Translations under genes and position numbers: made by a program | In this document: positions 19,709 to 28,506 of the stretch, piece after piece | Layout of the letters: each line of letters begins with the position of its first letter | Position numbering within the stretch: the stretch's first letter is position 1 | Source: Actinoallomurus bryophytorum | Lineage (GTDB): Bacteria > Actinomycetota > Actinomycetes > Streptosporangiales > Streptosporangiaceae | Length of the DNA: 64,000 nt | Direction: 5' to 3' | NCBI RefSeq assembly: GCF_006716425.1 | Contig: NZ_VFOZ01000001.1 | Span: 2,914,001 to 2,978,000 of the forward strand | The notes under the pieces: model-generated | What the model was told of the DNA's origin: nothing | Databases searched by the model: none | Seen by the model: the letters and a program-made list of their open reading frames with translations, nothing else

Positions 19709-20212
19709 ATGAAATTCGGTTCCCTTATCCGGGCCGAGGACGGGGCCGACGTCATGGCACCAGTAGTCACCGTTCAGACGGACGTTCATTCTCCCGCCCT
19801 GCCGCCGGCGTCGAGGCTCAGCCTGGATCCGACGCTCAAGCGCCGAGGGGTGGTCGACGGCGGCTGGTGGCCGAGCTCCCGCGACGCCGAGACGGAGCTC
19901 CCGGTCCTCCTCTCCCTGCTGAACGCGCGGGTCGGCGTGATCGTACGGCTCGGCGTCGACGCCCGCGACTGGGACGACCTCCCCCACCGCATCGCGGTCG
20001 ATGGGCACGTGGTGCGGATAGGCCGGTTCGCCGACGTGAACCACAAGATCATCGCGACCCGCGGCCCCCAGGACCACATCATGCTCCTGGTCGTGCCACC
20101 CCAGGCATCAACCGCCGAGGCGAAGTCCGCGCTGGCGAGGGCGGCGTCCGGCGCGCACGGCGGCACGCCCGAAGAGATCCTGGCCGCCGCCGGCATCGAG
20201 CTGCCGAACTGA
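19709..20212 (+). CDS. DUF5994 family protein
   Basis: 167 aa from the ATG at 19709; an internal ATG at 19754 would give 152 aa and both lack a clear ribosome binding site. The diagnostic segment is RLSLDPTLKRRGVVDGGWWP followed by SRDAETELPVLLSLL, as in actinobacterial DUF5994 proteins. A second conserved segment is VDGHVVRIGRFADVNHKI. No signal peptide or catalytic motif. Neighbours (FtsH, universal stress protein) suggest a stress-response context, but the function of the family is not known. Confidence 0.75.
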   Translation: MKFGSLIRAEDGADVMAPVVTVQTDVHSPALPPASRLSLDPTLKRRGVVDGGWWPSSRDAETELPVLLSLLNARVGVIVRLGVDARDWDDLPHRIAVDGHVVRIGRFADVNHKIIATRGPQDHIMLLVVPPQASTAEAKSALARAASGAHGGTPEEILAAAGIELPN

Positions 20213-20259
20213 CCGGCTGACGCCCGAGCGGCGCGAGGTCCGAGGAGAAAGGCCCCCCT

Positions 20260-20715
20260 GTGTACAAGCGAATCCTCGCCGCGATCGACTGGACGCCGAG
20301 CTCGGAGGACGTGCTGGACCAGACCCGGCAACTGGCGTCGCTGACCGGCGCGGCGGTCGTCGTCGTGCACGTGCGGGCCGCGGACTTCCCGTCCCTGCCG
20401 TCGATACTGGGCGTTCTCGCGAGCCAGGCACTGGCCGGCGAACCGGCGGGCAACGAAGCGAGCAGCGTGGCGCGGCGGATGGTCGACGACGCCACCGCGG
20501 TCCTGACCACGGCGGGCGTACGCGCCGAGGGCCTCCTTCTGCAGAGCACTCCGGGATCGGTGCCACGAGCCGTACTGGACCAGGCACGGGAGATGGACGC
20601 GGACCTGGTCGTCCTGGGTTCACGTAGCGATGGCCCACCGTCGGTGCTCTTCCGGTCCAACGTCGCCGACGAGGTATCCCGTCACGCCAGGTGCCCCGTC
20701 CTCATCGTGCCCTGA
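20260..20715 (+). CDS. Universal stress protein (UspA family)
   Basis: 151 aa, GTG start with GAGGAGAAAG upstream. One Usp domain: KRILAAIDWTPSSEDVL at the N-terminus, VVVVHVRAADF, then ADLVVLGSRSDGPPSVLF and HARCPVLIVP at the C-terminus. The ATP-binding loop G-x2-G-x9-G-(S/T) is only partly kept (GSRSDGPPSVLFRS), so nucleotide binding is uncertain. It lies 47 bp after the DUF5994 gene on the same strand and may share its transcript. Confidence 0.88.
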   Translation: MYKRILAAIDWTPSSEDVLDQTRQLASLTGAAVVVVHVRAADFPSLPSILGVLASQALAGEPAGNEASSVARRMVDDATAVLTTAGVRAEGLLLQSTPGSVPRAVLDQAREMDADLVVLGSRSDGPPSVLFRSNVADEVSRHARCPVLIVP

Positions 20716-20865
20716 CACGCAGGCCCCGGGCCGCCGCCGCCACGCGGAGAACCGCGTGCGCGGACTCCGGGCTGGGTATCACCGGATCATGGGGGCTGGT
20801 CCGAGCGACTCGGAACGTGGGCGGTCGAGGCCCAGGTCACGGGCGTTTCGCGGGAGGACGGCCCG

Positions 20866-21957
20866 GTGACGGGGCCCTCCGCTCTCCGGACGACCGTCCT
20901 GCGCGGACTGTCGGGCGCCTTCGAACGGTTGACGACGCCGTTACTGCCCGATGACTATCTCGCGCTGGTGAATCCGCTCTGGTGCGGCCGGGAGCTGCGC
21001 GGCCGGATCGAGGCGATCCACCCGGAGACCCCGGACGCGGCGACGCTGGTGATCCGTCCCGGCCACGCATGGGCCGGGCACCGGCCGGGGCAGTGGGCCG
21101 GGATCGGCGTCGACATCGAGGGGGTACGCCACTGGCGGGCGTACTCGCTGTCCTGTCCGCCGGGGCGGCCCGACGGGCGGATCACGATCACCGTCAAGGC
21201 GGTCCCCGGCGGGCTCGTCTCGCGCTACCTGGTACGCCGGGCCACGCCTGGCACGATCGTCGGCCTGGCCGGGCCCGACGGCGAGTTCGTGCTGCCCAAG
21301 CGGCCTCCGCCGCGCCTGCTGTTCCTGACGGCGGGCAGCGGCATCACCCCCGTACGGGCGATGCTGCACGCCCTCTTCACCGGCGGGGCCGCGAAGGGCG
21401 CGCTGCCCGATGTGGTCCTCCTGCACTCCGCACCGGCACCGGGTGAGGCCATCTTCGGCGAGGAGCTCCGGGCCCTGGCGGCGCGATTCTCGAGTCTGCG
21501 GCTGTACGAACGCCACACGCGGGCCGAGGGGCGCCTCAGACCTGCCGACCTGCCCGCTTTGTGCCCGGACTGGGCCGACCGTACGGCATGGGTCTGCGGG
21601 CCTGCGGGAATGCTCGAGGAGGTCCAGAAGCAGTGGGCCGGCCTGGAAGACCGGCTGCACATCGAGCGTTTTCGTCCGGCCGTACCGGAGGCACCGGGCG
21701 ACGGCGGCCGGGTCCGGTTCACCAAGAGCGGCCGGGAGACCGACGCCGGCGGCGGCGTGCCGCTGCTGGTCGCCGGAGAGGAGGCGGGGGTCGTCATGCC
21801 GAGCGGCTGCCGGATGGGAATCTGCCACAGCTGCGTGGCGCGGCTCGCCGCGGGAAGGGTTCGTGACCTGCGCACCGGTCAGGTTCACGGCGATGCGGGG
21901 GACCTTGTCCAGACCTGTGTGTCGTCCGCCACCGGCCCGGTCCAGATCGAGCTTTGA
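20866..21957 (+). CDS. Ferredoxin reductase with C-terminal [2Fe-2S] domain, partner of a fatty-acid desaturase
   Basis: 363 aa, GTG start. The FAD-binding barrel carries WRAYSLSCPPG; the NAD(P) domain begins FLTAGSGITPVRAML and ends WVCGPAGMLEEV. The C-terminal plant-type ferredoxin domain has SGCRMGICHSC plus a distant QTC, giving four cysteines for the cluster. This architecture matches the reductase that supplies electrons to membrane desaturases (for example mycobacterial Rv3230c with DesA3). The desaturase gene begins 14 nt after its stop, so the pair should be one operon and one electron chain. Confidence 0.92.
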   Translation: MTGPSALRTTVLRGLSGAFERLTTPLLPDDYLALVNPLWCGRELRGRIEAIHPETPDAATLVIRPGHAWAGHRPGQWAGIGVDIEGVRHWRAYSLSCPPGRPDGRITITVKAVPGGLVSRYLVRRATPGTIVGLAGPDGEFVLPKRPPPRLLFLTAGSGITPVRAMLHALFTGGAAKGALPDVVLLHSAPAPGEAIFGEELRALAARFSSLRLYERHTRAEGRLRPADLPALCPDWADRTAWVCGPAGMLEEVQKQWAGLEDRLHIERFRPAVPEAPGDGGRVRFTKSGRETDAGGGVPLLVAGEEAGVVMPSGCRMGICHSCVARLAAGRVRDLRTGQVHGDAGDLVQTCVSSATGPVQIEL

Positions 21958-21971
21958 CGCAGAGGAGGATC

Positions 21972-23087
21972 ATGTCGACCACCGCGCTTGCCAGCCGGGC
22001 CGACGTCGAGGAGTTCGGGCGTGAGCTGGACAGAATCCGCGATGAGATCACCGCGAGCCTCGGGGACAGGGACGCGGCCTACATCCGTGGCGTAATCGCG
22101 GCCCAGCGGAAGCTGGAGCTGGGCGGCCGCGCGCTGCTGTTCGCCTCCTGGCTACCGCCCGCATGGGCCGCCGGGACCGCGGCGCTCGCCGCCGCGAAGA
22201 TCCTCGAGAACATGGAGATCGGCCACAACGTCCTGCACGGGCAGTGGGACTGGATGCGCGACCCGAAGATCCACTCCACGACGTGGGAGTGGGACACCGC
22301 CTCCCCGGCCGACCAGTGGAAGCACTCGCACAACTTCATCCACCATACCTGGACGAACGTGCTCGGCAAGGACCGCGACATCGGCTACTCGCTCCTGCGC
22401 GTCAGCCCCGAGCAACGCTGGCACCCCGTTTATCTTCTCCAGCCGATCTACAACCTGCTGCTCGCCCTGACCTTCGAATACGGCATCGCCCTGTACGACC
22501 TGGAGGTCGAACGCATACCGTCCGGAGACAAGAGCGTGGCAGAGGCCCTGACCCAGCTGCGTGCCATCGCCGGCAAGGTGCGTCGCCAGATCGTCAAGGA
22601 CTACCTCGCGTTTCCGCTGCTGGCCGGTCCCGCCTTTCTGCCCGTCCTGGCCGGCAACCTCACCGCGAACCTGACCCGCAACCTCTGGGCGCACACGATC
22701 ATCTTCTGCGGCCACTTCCCCGAAGGCGCCGAGGTCTTCACCGAGGACCAGCTCGCCGGCGAGACCCGCGGCGAGTGGTACGTCCGCCAGTTGCTCGGCT
22801 CCTGCAACATCGACGGGAGCCGGCTCCTCCATCTCATGAGCGGCAACCTCAGCCACCAGATCGAACACCACCTGTTCCCCGACCTGCCGAGCAACCGCTA
22901 CGCCGAGATCGCCTCACGGGTCCGTGCCCTGTGCGAACGATTCGAACTCCCGTACAACTCCGGCACACTGGCCCGCCAGACGAGCTCGGTCTACAAACGC
23001 ATCCTGCGCCTGGCCCTCCCCGGCACAGGACGCCACCGGCCCGAAAGCGCGGCACCACCCGCCCCAGACCTTCACGCGGTCGGCTGA
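21972..23087 (+). CDS. Membrane fatty-acid desaturase
   Basis: 371 aa. I chose the ATG at 21972 because AGGAGG lies just upstream. The three histidine boxes of membrane-bound desaturases are present: H85-x3-H89 in GHNVLHGQW, H120-x3-HH in HSHNFIHHTW, and HQIEHHLFP near residue 300. They bind the di-iron centre. Hydrophobic segments (residues 52-76 and around 155 and 215) cross the membrane. It resembles the DesA3-type acyl-CoA delta-9 desaturase and would use electrons from the reductase encoded immediately upstream. Likely role: adjusting membrane fluidity. Confidence 0.92.
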   Translation: MSTTALASRADVEEFGRELDRIRDEITASLGDRDAAYIRGVIAAQRKLELGGRALLFASWLPPAWAAGTAALAAAKILENMEIGHNVLHGQWDWMRDPKIHSTTWEWDTASPADQWKHSHNFIHHTWTNVLGKDRDIGYSLLRVSPEQRWHPVYLLQPIYNLLLALTFEYGIALYDLEVERIPSGDKSVAEALTQLRAIAGKVRRQIVKDYLAFPLLAGPAFLPVLAGNLTANLTRNLWAHTIIFCGHFPEGAEVFTEDQLAGETRGEWYVRQLLGSCNIDGSRLLHLMSGNLSHQIEHHLFPDLPSNRYAEIASRVRALCERFELPYNSGTLARQTSSVYKRILRLALPGTGRHRPESAAPPAPDLHAVG

Positions 23088-23226
23088 GGCACCCCCGGGC
23101 CTGGTCCAGAAACCCTGGTCAGGGGCAGACTGGGGAGTGTCCGGGTCCACAGCGACGCAGCACGGACAGGTCCCAGAGGCCGGCCCGGCGGGCACCGTCC
23201 TGGATCCGCTGAGGGAGGGACCGGCC

Positions 23227-23487
23227 GTGCCTGACAAGACCGTACTGATCTTGCGTTTTCACCCGGTGGGCGGTGAGGACGTCTCAGTGCTGAGCAGAGA
23301 CTTCAGCGAGGAGCGCGAGGCGCTGGAAGCCGTCGCCCATGCCATCGACGAGCACCGCAGCCTTGTCCTGAACGAGGCGAGGTACGAACGCGAGCCCGAG
23401 GAGAACGGCGTCGTCGTCAACCTGGCCAACGTCGTCTCGATGCGCGTGTCGAAGACCGACGGCACCGCGACGGGCCAATATCTCTGA
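23227..23487 (+). CDS. Small conserved hypothetical protein
   Basis: 86 aa from a GTG at 23227 preceded by GAGGGA. Predicted alpha/beta: KTVLILRFHPVGGEDVSVL, an acidic helix (SEEREALEAVAHAIDEHRS), then VVVNLANVVSMRVSKTD. This short layout resembles actinobacterial proteins of unknown function of about 90 residues. No signal peptide or metal motif. It is 139 bp after the desaturase gene and 54 bp before an MFS gene. Not assigned. Confidence 0.6.
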   Translation: MPDKTVLILRFHPVGGEDVSVLSRDFSEEREALEAVAHAIDEHRSLVLNEARYEREPEENGVVVNLANVVSMRVSKTDGTATGQYL

Positions 23488-23541
23488 CCTATAATTTCGG
23501 CGTTTGTCATTACCCACTGTCTGGACCACGCCCTTGAACCG

Positions 23542-24807
23542 GTGAACAGACGCCGTACGTCCCCCAGGGTGAAGGACGCGTCGGCCGCGCGACTCCGAGT
23601 CCTGCGTCTGCGCGACTTCCGCTGGTTCTTCACCGGGCAGACCCTCTCGACCTTCGGCGACTACCTGGCGTTACCCGCAGTCTCCATCGCGGTGCTCGAC
23701 CGGACCGGCTCGGCGAGTGACATCGGGCTGGTCCTGGGCGCGCGGAGTGTTCCCATCGTGGTGTTCATGCTGCTCGGCGGCGTGATCGCCGACTGGCTGC
23801 CCCGCGATCGAGTGATGATCGGCGCGGATCTGGCCCGGCTGACGGGTCAGGGCGCCACGGCGATCCTGCTGCTGGGCGGACACTCCCAGGTCTGGCAGCT
23901 CATGTGCCTGCAAGTCGTGAACGGCACGGCGAGCGCGATGTTCACCCCCGCCGTGTCCGGGCTCGTCCAGCAGACCACTCCGCCTGAGCTGCGGCAGGCC
24001 GCCAACGCGCTGCGCGGCATGTCGCAGTCGGCGACGATGGTCGCGGGCCCGCTGGTGTCGACGCTGCTGATCCTGAGCGTGGGCTCGGCCTGGGCCATCG
24101 CGGCCGATGCCGCGACCTTCGGCCTCAGCGCGGCATGCCTGTCGCGGCTGCGGCTATCGGACTCCCGCGGCCCACGCGAGGTCCTCCACCTGGTACGGGA
24201 CCTGCGGGAGGGCTGGAGTGAGCTGACGGCACGTACCTGGGCCTGGAGCCTCATCCTGGCGGCGTCGGTGAGCAACATGCTCTCCACGACCTTCACCGTC
24301 CTCGGACCGGTGGTCAGCGAGCGCTACCTGGCCGGGGGTGCCAGCGCGTGGGGAGTGGTACTCACGGCGTTCGGAGCCGGCGCCGTCACCGGCGGCGTCG
24401 TGGCCCTCAACGTGCGGCCGAACCGGCCCCTGCGGTTCGCGGTACTGGTGGGAGCGCTGTTCGCGCTCCCCTCACTGGTGATGTCGCAGGCGTCATCCGT
24501 CGTGCCCATCGCCGCGGGCGCGTTCCTCGGCGGCGTCGGCCTGATGGTCTTCGACCCCCTGTGGGAGACCGTGCTTCAGCGAGAGGTCCCGGCCACCGCA
24601 TTGTCCAAGGTCAGTGCGTACGAGTGGTTCGGTTCCTACCTCGGACAACCCCTCGGGCTGATGTTCGCCGGACCGGTCTCGGCGCACTTGGGGCTGCGCG
24701 GCACCCTGCTGGCCGCCGGGCTCGCGAACCTGACGGTCAGCCTCGCACCACTGGCGGTACGCGACGTACGCGAGTACTCGGCCGCGCCGGACCCGGCGAA
24801 GGAATGA
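23542..24807 (+). CDS. MFS transporter, enterobactin-exporter/drug-efflux type
   Basis: 421 aa from a GTG. About twelve membrane helices. The N-terminal LRDFRWFFTGQTLSTFGDYL and GGVIADWLPRDRVMI (motif A region) are typical of the MFS_3-like group that includes tetracycline and siderophore exporters. A cytoplasmic loop separates the two six-helix halves near residue 215. No regulator lies next to it, and its substrate cannot be inferred. It converges with the next gene, 43 bp away. Confidence 0.88.
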   Translation: MNRRRTSPRVKDASAARLRVLRLRDFRWFFTGQTLSTFGDYLALPAVSIAVLDRTGSASDIGLVLGARSVPIVVFMLLGGVIADWLPRDRVMIGADLARLTGQGATAILLLGGHSQVWQLMCLQVVNGTASAMFTPAVSGLVQQTTPPELRQAANALRGMSQSATMVAGPLVSTLLILSVGSAWAIAADAATFGLSAACLSRLRLSDSRGPREVLHLVRDLREGWSELTARTWAWSLILAASVSNMLSTTFTVLGPVVSERYLAGGASAWGVVLTAFGAGAVTGGVVALNVRPNRPLRFAVLVGALFALPSLVMSQASSVVPIAAGAFLGGVGLMVFDPLWETVLQREVPATALSKVSAYEWFGSYLGQPLGLMFAGPVSAHLGLRGTLLAAGLANLTVSLAPLAVRDVREYSAAPDPAKE

Positions 24808-24850
24808 CACCGCGGCCAGATCCGGAGGCGGCTCTTCCCGCCGTGCCGGG

Positions 24851-25666
24851 TCAGCGTGAGGAGAACCAGCGGCGGGGGTGACGGGTCAGGCTGTAGCCGG
24901 CGACGCCCATGGCGGCGGCGAGTGCGCCGCCGCCGATGGTCCACCACCACCGGGTGGACGGCCAGGAGAACCAGCCACTCGCCCGCTCCAACGGCCCCGC
25001 CTCCGACGACGGGCCGGACGAGGGATCCGACGACGGGCCGGCGGCCTGCGGCGCCACCGTGGTTCCGGGATCGACCGCCGGGGACAGCGGGGCCTTGAGG
25101 TTCGCGTTGTCCGGCTGGGGGTCGCCCTTGCGCGCGGTGATGGCCAGGTCCGTCCGGACCGCCAGGCCGAGGTCCTGCTCCGGCAGGCCGGTCGCCGACA
25201 GCCGTACGTAGTAGGTGCCCGGCAGGGGCTCGTCGGACCACGGGTCGGCCCAGGAGCGGACCTGGCGCAGCAGGCAGTGGAGCTTGACCGCCGCGTCGCC
25301 GGCCGCCGCGGTGGCCGTCTGCGAGCCCGCCACGCATGCCTGGCGCCGGCGCAGTCCGTCGAAGACGTCGACGGTCCAGGTGGCCGGGCCGTGCCGGCTC
25401 CCGCTGGGCGGCAGGGTGATGGTGAAGGCGAGCCGGTCGGTCTCGCCGGCCGCCGCGTCGAACGACCAGTACAGGTAGTCGCCGGTGGACCCCGACACCC
25501 GTACGGGCTGTCCGGGCTCCACCGCGGTCGCCGTCAGGAAGGACGTACCGGCGGTGCTGACCGTACTGCTGGGACTCGGTGAGGGGGTCTCGTCCGCGGC
25601 GGCCGGAGCCGCCGCGGCCAGGGACAGCACGGTGAAGGGCAGGCCGGCGAGCAGAATGCCACGCAT
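24851..25666 (-). CDS. Secreted, membrane-anchored protein partner of the VWA protein
   Basis: 271 aa from the ATG at 25666, with AAGGA upstream inside the stop region of the preceding gene. A signal peptide (1-25, ending AAAAPAAADE) leads to a beta-rich domain (VEPGQPVRVSGSTGDYLYWS) with Cys pairs, a Ser/Pro-rich linker near residues 205-225 and a C-terminal helix (WWWTIGGGALAAAMGVAGYS) followed by basic residues. The layout mirrors the upstream VWA protein, whose C-terminal half looks related. The two genes are only 2 nt apart, so they are surely co-expressed and may form an extracytoplasmic complex. Function unknown. Confidence 0.75.
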   Translation of the reverse strand: MRGILLAGLPFTVLSLAAAAPAAADETPSPSPSSTVSTAGTSFLTATAVEPGQPVRVSGSTGDYLYWSFDAAAGETDRLAFTITLPPSGSRHGPATWTVDVFDGLRRRQACVAGSQTATAAAGDAAVKLHCLLRQVRSWADPWSDEPLPGTYYVRLSATGLPEQDLGLAVRTDLAITARKGDPQPDNANLKAPLSPAVDPGTTVAPQAAGPSSDPSSGPSSEAGPLERASGWFSWPSTRWWWTIGGGALAAAMGVAGYSLTRHPRRWFSSR

Positions 25667-25668
25667 GA

Positions 25669-26958
25669 TCAGTTGTCCTTCCAGATGGCGATCCGCCAGC
25701 GGGCCAGCCAGCCGGTGACCAGGCCGCCGAGCAGGCCGGCTCCGGCGAGTACGAGCAACAGCAACCAGCCGCGTCCCAGCGACGGGCCGCCCGGCGCAGG
25801 CGAGGAGGGCACCACGCCGACGGTCAGCTCCAGGGGCATGCCGGGCGTGGTCCGTACGCCCGCGGGGATGGAGAAGGAGTTGCTGACCACCAGGCAGACC
25901 AGGCCCGTACCGGACTCGTCCGCCGCCGGCGACGCCGAGGGTTCGGGTGATGCCGACGGCTGCTGGTCCGACCAGCGCAGCCCGGTGGACAGCACGTCGG
26001 TACGCCCGCTGCCGGCGTCGGTTCCGCGCACCATCTCCTGGCCGCTCGATGAGATCGCGCGCAGCAGCACCCCGTAGTCCGGGTTCAGGCTCCGGTCGAG
26101 CGCGACGCTCACCGAGGCGCGCAGTTCCTGCCCCGGCGACACCGCCACCCGGTACCAGCGGTGCTCGGCGAAGCGTTCGCGGTCGGTGTAGACCCCGGGA
26201 GCCAGGATGGGAGCGTTGGCGCACCGGTCGCTGCCGCCGACCTGGCGCGGGGTCCTGCGGTACGTGTCGTGTGCCCGGTGGACCAGCTGGTCGAGACGGT
26301 CGGTGAGCTCGGCCTGGTGCTGGACGGCGGTGTAGGTGCCGCCGGTGGCGTCGGCGATGCAGGTCAGCTGCCGTCGTACCTTGTCGTCCAGGGTGAGCCC
26401 GAGCGTGTCCACCACGAGGTGGGTGCCGCGGGCGGCGAGCTCCCTGGCCACGTCACAGGGGCCGGGCACCCCGCAGGTGTCCTCGCCGTCGGTGATGAGG
26501 ACGATCCGCCGGGTGGTCTCGCCGGTGCCCAGGTCGGCCGCGGCCCCGCGGAGGGCGAGGCCGATCGGGGTCCAGCCGGTGGGACGCAACCTGGCGATCG
26601 CGGCCTTGGCCCTGACCTTGTCGACCGGGCCGACGGGGCTGATCTGCTGCGTGTCCCGGCAGCCGAGGGCCTGGCTGCTGGAGGCGGAGACACGGGAGCC
26701 CAGGACCCGGATGCCCAGCTGGGTCTCGTCGGGTAGGGAGTCCACCACCGCGCCGAAGGACTGCTGGGCGACCGACATACGGCTGCGGCCGTCGATGTCG
26801 GTGGCGCGCATCGAGCCGCTGGAATCCAGCACCAGCTCGACCTTCGGGGCCTCCTGGTCCGACGATCCGCCGGCGGAGGCGGGCGGCGCGCTCAGCGTCG
26901 CCAAAGCGGCCAGCACGCCGACGAGCAGACCGATTTTCGGCCCGTTCCTGATGATCAC
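25669..26958 (-). CDS. Secreted von Willebrand factor A domain protein with C-terminal anchor
   Basis: 429 aa. A signal peptide covers 1-29. The VWA domain (about 36-225) has the complete MIDAS start DSSGSM (Asp45-x-Ser-x-Ser), then TPIGLALRGAA and VLITDGEDTCG. A beta-sandwich-like region (APGVYTDRERFAEHRWYRV), a Pro/Ser linker and a C-terminal membrane helix (LLLLVLAGAGLLGGLVTGWL) follow. VWA domains bind protein ligands through a metal. It is the first gene of a two-gene operon with the anchored protein above. A secretion or cell-surface assembly role is possible but not shown. Confidence 0.85.
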   Translation of the reverse strand: MIIRNGPKIGLLVGVLAALATLSAPPASAGGSSDQEAPKVELVLDSSGSMRATDIDGRSRMSVAQQSFGAVVDSLPDETQLGIRVLGSRVSASSSQALGCRDTQQISPVGPVDKVRAKAAIARLRPTGWTPIGLALRGAAADLGTGETTRRIVLITDGEDTCGVPGPCDVARELAARGTHLVVDTLGLTLDDKVRRQLTCIADATGGTYTAVQHQAELTDRLDQLVHRAHDTYRRTPRQVGGSDRCANAPILAPGVYTDRERFAEHRWYRVAVSPGQELRASVSVALDRSLNPDYGVLLRAISSSGQEMVRGTDAGSGRTDVLSTGLRWSDQQPSASPEPSASPAADESGTGLVCLVVSNSFSIPAGVRTTPGMPLELTVGVVPSSPAPGGPSLGRGWLLLLVLAGAGLLGGLVTGWLARWRIAIWKDN

Positions 26959-27103
26959 CCGTGGATCTTAATGATCTTGAGTTGGACTGCCTAACCGGCC
27001 GTTCGCCCCTTCCCGCTACCGCCGAGACCACGTCGGCGACGGATCCGTCCCCGGCGGAACACGGCCCCCGCCGTTCCCGCGTGAGCGCGGCGAACGCGCC
27101 GCT

Positions 27104-27748
27104 CTACCGCCAGTCGTGGTCGCGCTCACGACTCCTCGACCGGACTCGCCGGGCGAACTCCTGGCGGTCATTGGCGTGCGGGAACGGCTCGTCCGGGACG
27201 GGCACGCCGAGGAACGCGCACAGCGGTCCCCAGCCCTGACCGACCTCGAAGACCAGCAGCCGGTCCAGGGAGATCTCGCGGCGTACGGCCTCGTTGTGTT
27301 CGTTGAACACCTTGATGGCGTGGTCCATGTCGTCGAAACGGCCGCCGAACTCGCCGTCCCACAGCACGCCGCGTACGACCTCCCGCATCCGTGCCACGAC
27401 CGGGTCCGCCGGCGGCGGGCCGCAGGCCGCCAGGTGGATGCTCTGGGCCGCGCTGTCGTACCAGCGCCGCGGATCGCGGACCGTGAGGACCACCTTGGCC
27501 TGCGAGAAGTGATCGGTGATCTGACGCCAGAAGCGCACGCCCGGCCAGTCGGCCGTCGAGCGGTAGCCGCGGTAGACCGCGTCCCAGTCCGGCGTCTCGC
27601 CGTCCGCGACCCGCTTCCACAGCAAGATCTGCTCGGTGTCGCCGATGAGCTCGACCATGTGATGGCAGGGGCCGAACCCGACGCGTTCGAGCGCCGATTT
27701 CAACGACAGGGTCCCCGTACGCCCGAATCCCACTCCGATGACATCCAT
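27104..27748 (-). CDS. Sulfotransferase family protein
   Basis: 214 aa from the ATG at 27748, with GGGAGGG 9 nt upstream; the longer in-frame start is less likely. The 5' phosphosulfate loop is GFGRTGTLSLKSALE at residues 7-21, and the 3' phosphate motif is KVVLTVRDPRRWYDSA near residue 88. It belongs to the short 'sulfotransferase family' that often carries a C-terminal EVGQGWGPLCAFLGVPVP motif, as here. It would move sulfate from PAPS to an unknown acceptor. It follows a TetR gene on the same strand after 41 bp and may be co-transcribed. Confidence 0.88.
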   Translation of the reverse strand: MDVIGVGFGRTGTLSLKSALERVGFGPCHHMVELIGDTEQILLWKRVADGETPDWDAVYRGYRSTADWPGVRFWRQITDHFSQAKVVLTVRDPRRWYDSAAQSIHLAACGPPPADPVVARMREVVRGVLWDGEFGGRFDDMDHAIKVFNEHNEAVRREISLDRLLVFEVGQGWGPLCAFLGVPVPDEPFPHANDRQEFARRVRSRSRERDHDWR

Positions 27749-27789
27749 CAAGATCATCCCTCCCTGTGCGCGTGTGGGCGGATGGCCCT

Positions 27790-28428
27790 CTACCGGCCGG
27801 GCAGGAGCTCGCCGATCACGGCGTCTGCGGTCCAGTGTTCCCATCGCTCGGGACTCCAGCCACGGCGGCGGGTGAGGTACTGGTAGATCTCGGGGGTCTG
27901 CAGGGCGAGCGTGATGTCGACCGCCGTGGCGATGTCGAGTCCCTCACGGAGAGGGGTCTTGGCCGCGAGCGCGGTGATGAGCCGTTCCTGGGCGGTGGCG
28001 CGCTGGGTGTTGTTGATCTCCCAGAGCTCGGCGATGTCGGGATCGGCCGAGGCGGCGCCGGCGACGACCTGCAGGACGGGTGCGACGCGCTCGTAGATCT
28101 CGCGTGCGAGCCGCACCTGTGTGCGCAGCTGCCGCCTCGGGTCCGGGTCGGCGAGCGCGGCGAGGACGGCCGGGCGTTCGAGCGTCGGGATGGGCTCGTC
28201 GTCGCCGGCCACCGCGACGTCCAGGATCTCCGAAAGCAGGCTTCGCTTGGTGCCGAAGGTGAAGTAGAGGGTCTGCACCGCGACTCCCGCTTCGTCGGCG
28301 ATGGCCTGCATGGACGTCGCGACGTATCCCTGGTCGACGAAGAGGGACAGGGCCGCGTCGCGCATCCGGCGCCGGTTGGCCCGTGCCTTGTCGGCTCGGG
28401 CGTTCGGCCGCTTCGCTGTCGCGCTCAT
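27790..28428 (-). CDS. TetR-family regulator
   Basis: 212 aa, ATG at 28428. The helix-turn-helix (MRDAALSLFVDQGYVATSMQ and AIADEAGVAVQTLYFTFGTK) is followed by a C-terminal ligand domain with a Trp/Tyr-rich end (TPEIYQYLTRRRGWSPERWE). It is divergent from an MFS exporter gene with a 78-bp gap that holds four phased CTAG motifs, so it probably represses that exporter and itself. Drug-responsive regulation is typical for this arrangement. Confidence 0.9.
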   Translation of the reverse strand: MSATAKRPNARADKARANRRRMRDAALSLFVDQGYVATSMQAIADEAGVAVQTLYFTFGTKRSLLSEILDVAVAGDDEPIPTLERPAVLAALADPDPRRQLRTQVRLAREIYERVAPVLQVVAGAASADPDIAELWEINNTQRATAQERLITALAAKTPLREGLDIATAVDITLALQTPEIYQYLTRRRGWSPERWEHWTADAVIGELLPGR

Positions 28429-28446
28429 CTCACCACCGTACCAGTT

Positions 28447-28493
28447 GACTAGAGTACGTCACTAGTGGTTCTCTCTAGTGGCTGACTCTAGTG
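28447..28493. promoter_or_regulatory. Four CTAG half-sites with 13-bp period between TetR and MFS genes
   Basis: CTAG occurs at 28449, 28462, 28475 and 28488, exactly 13 bp apart, embedded in GACTAGAG, CACTAGTG, CTCTAGTG and CTCTAGTG. CTAG is rare in high-GC actinomycete DNA. The cluster covers the intergenic promoter region and is the likely operator for the divergent TetR repressor, perhaps for two dimers. TTGACT at 28445 is a possible -35 element. Confidence 0.65.
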
Positions 28494-28506
28494 AACGGGG
28501 AGTGGG

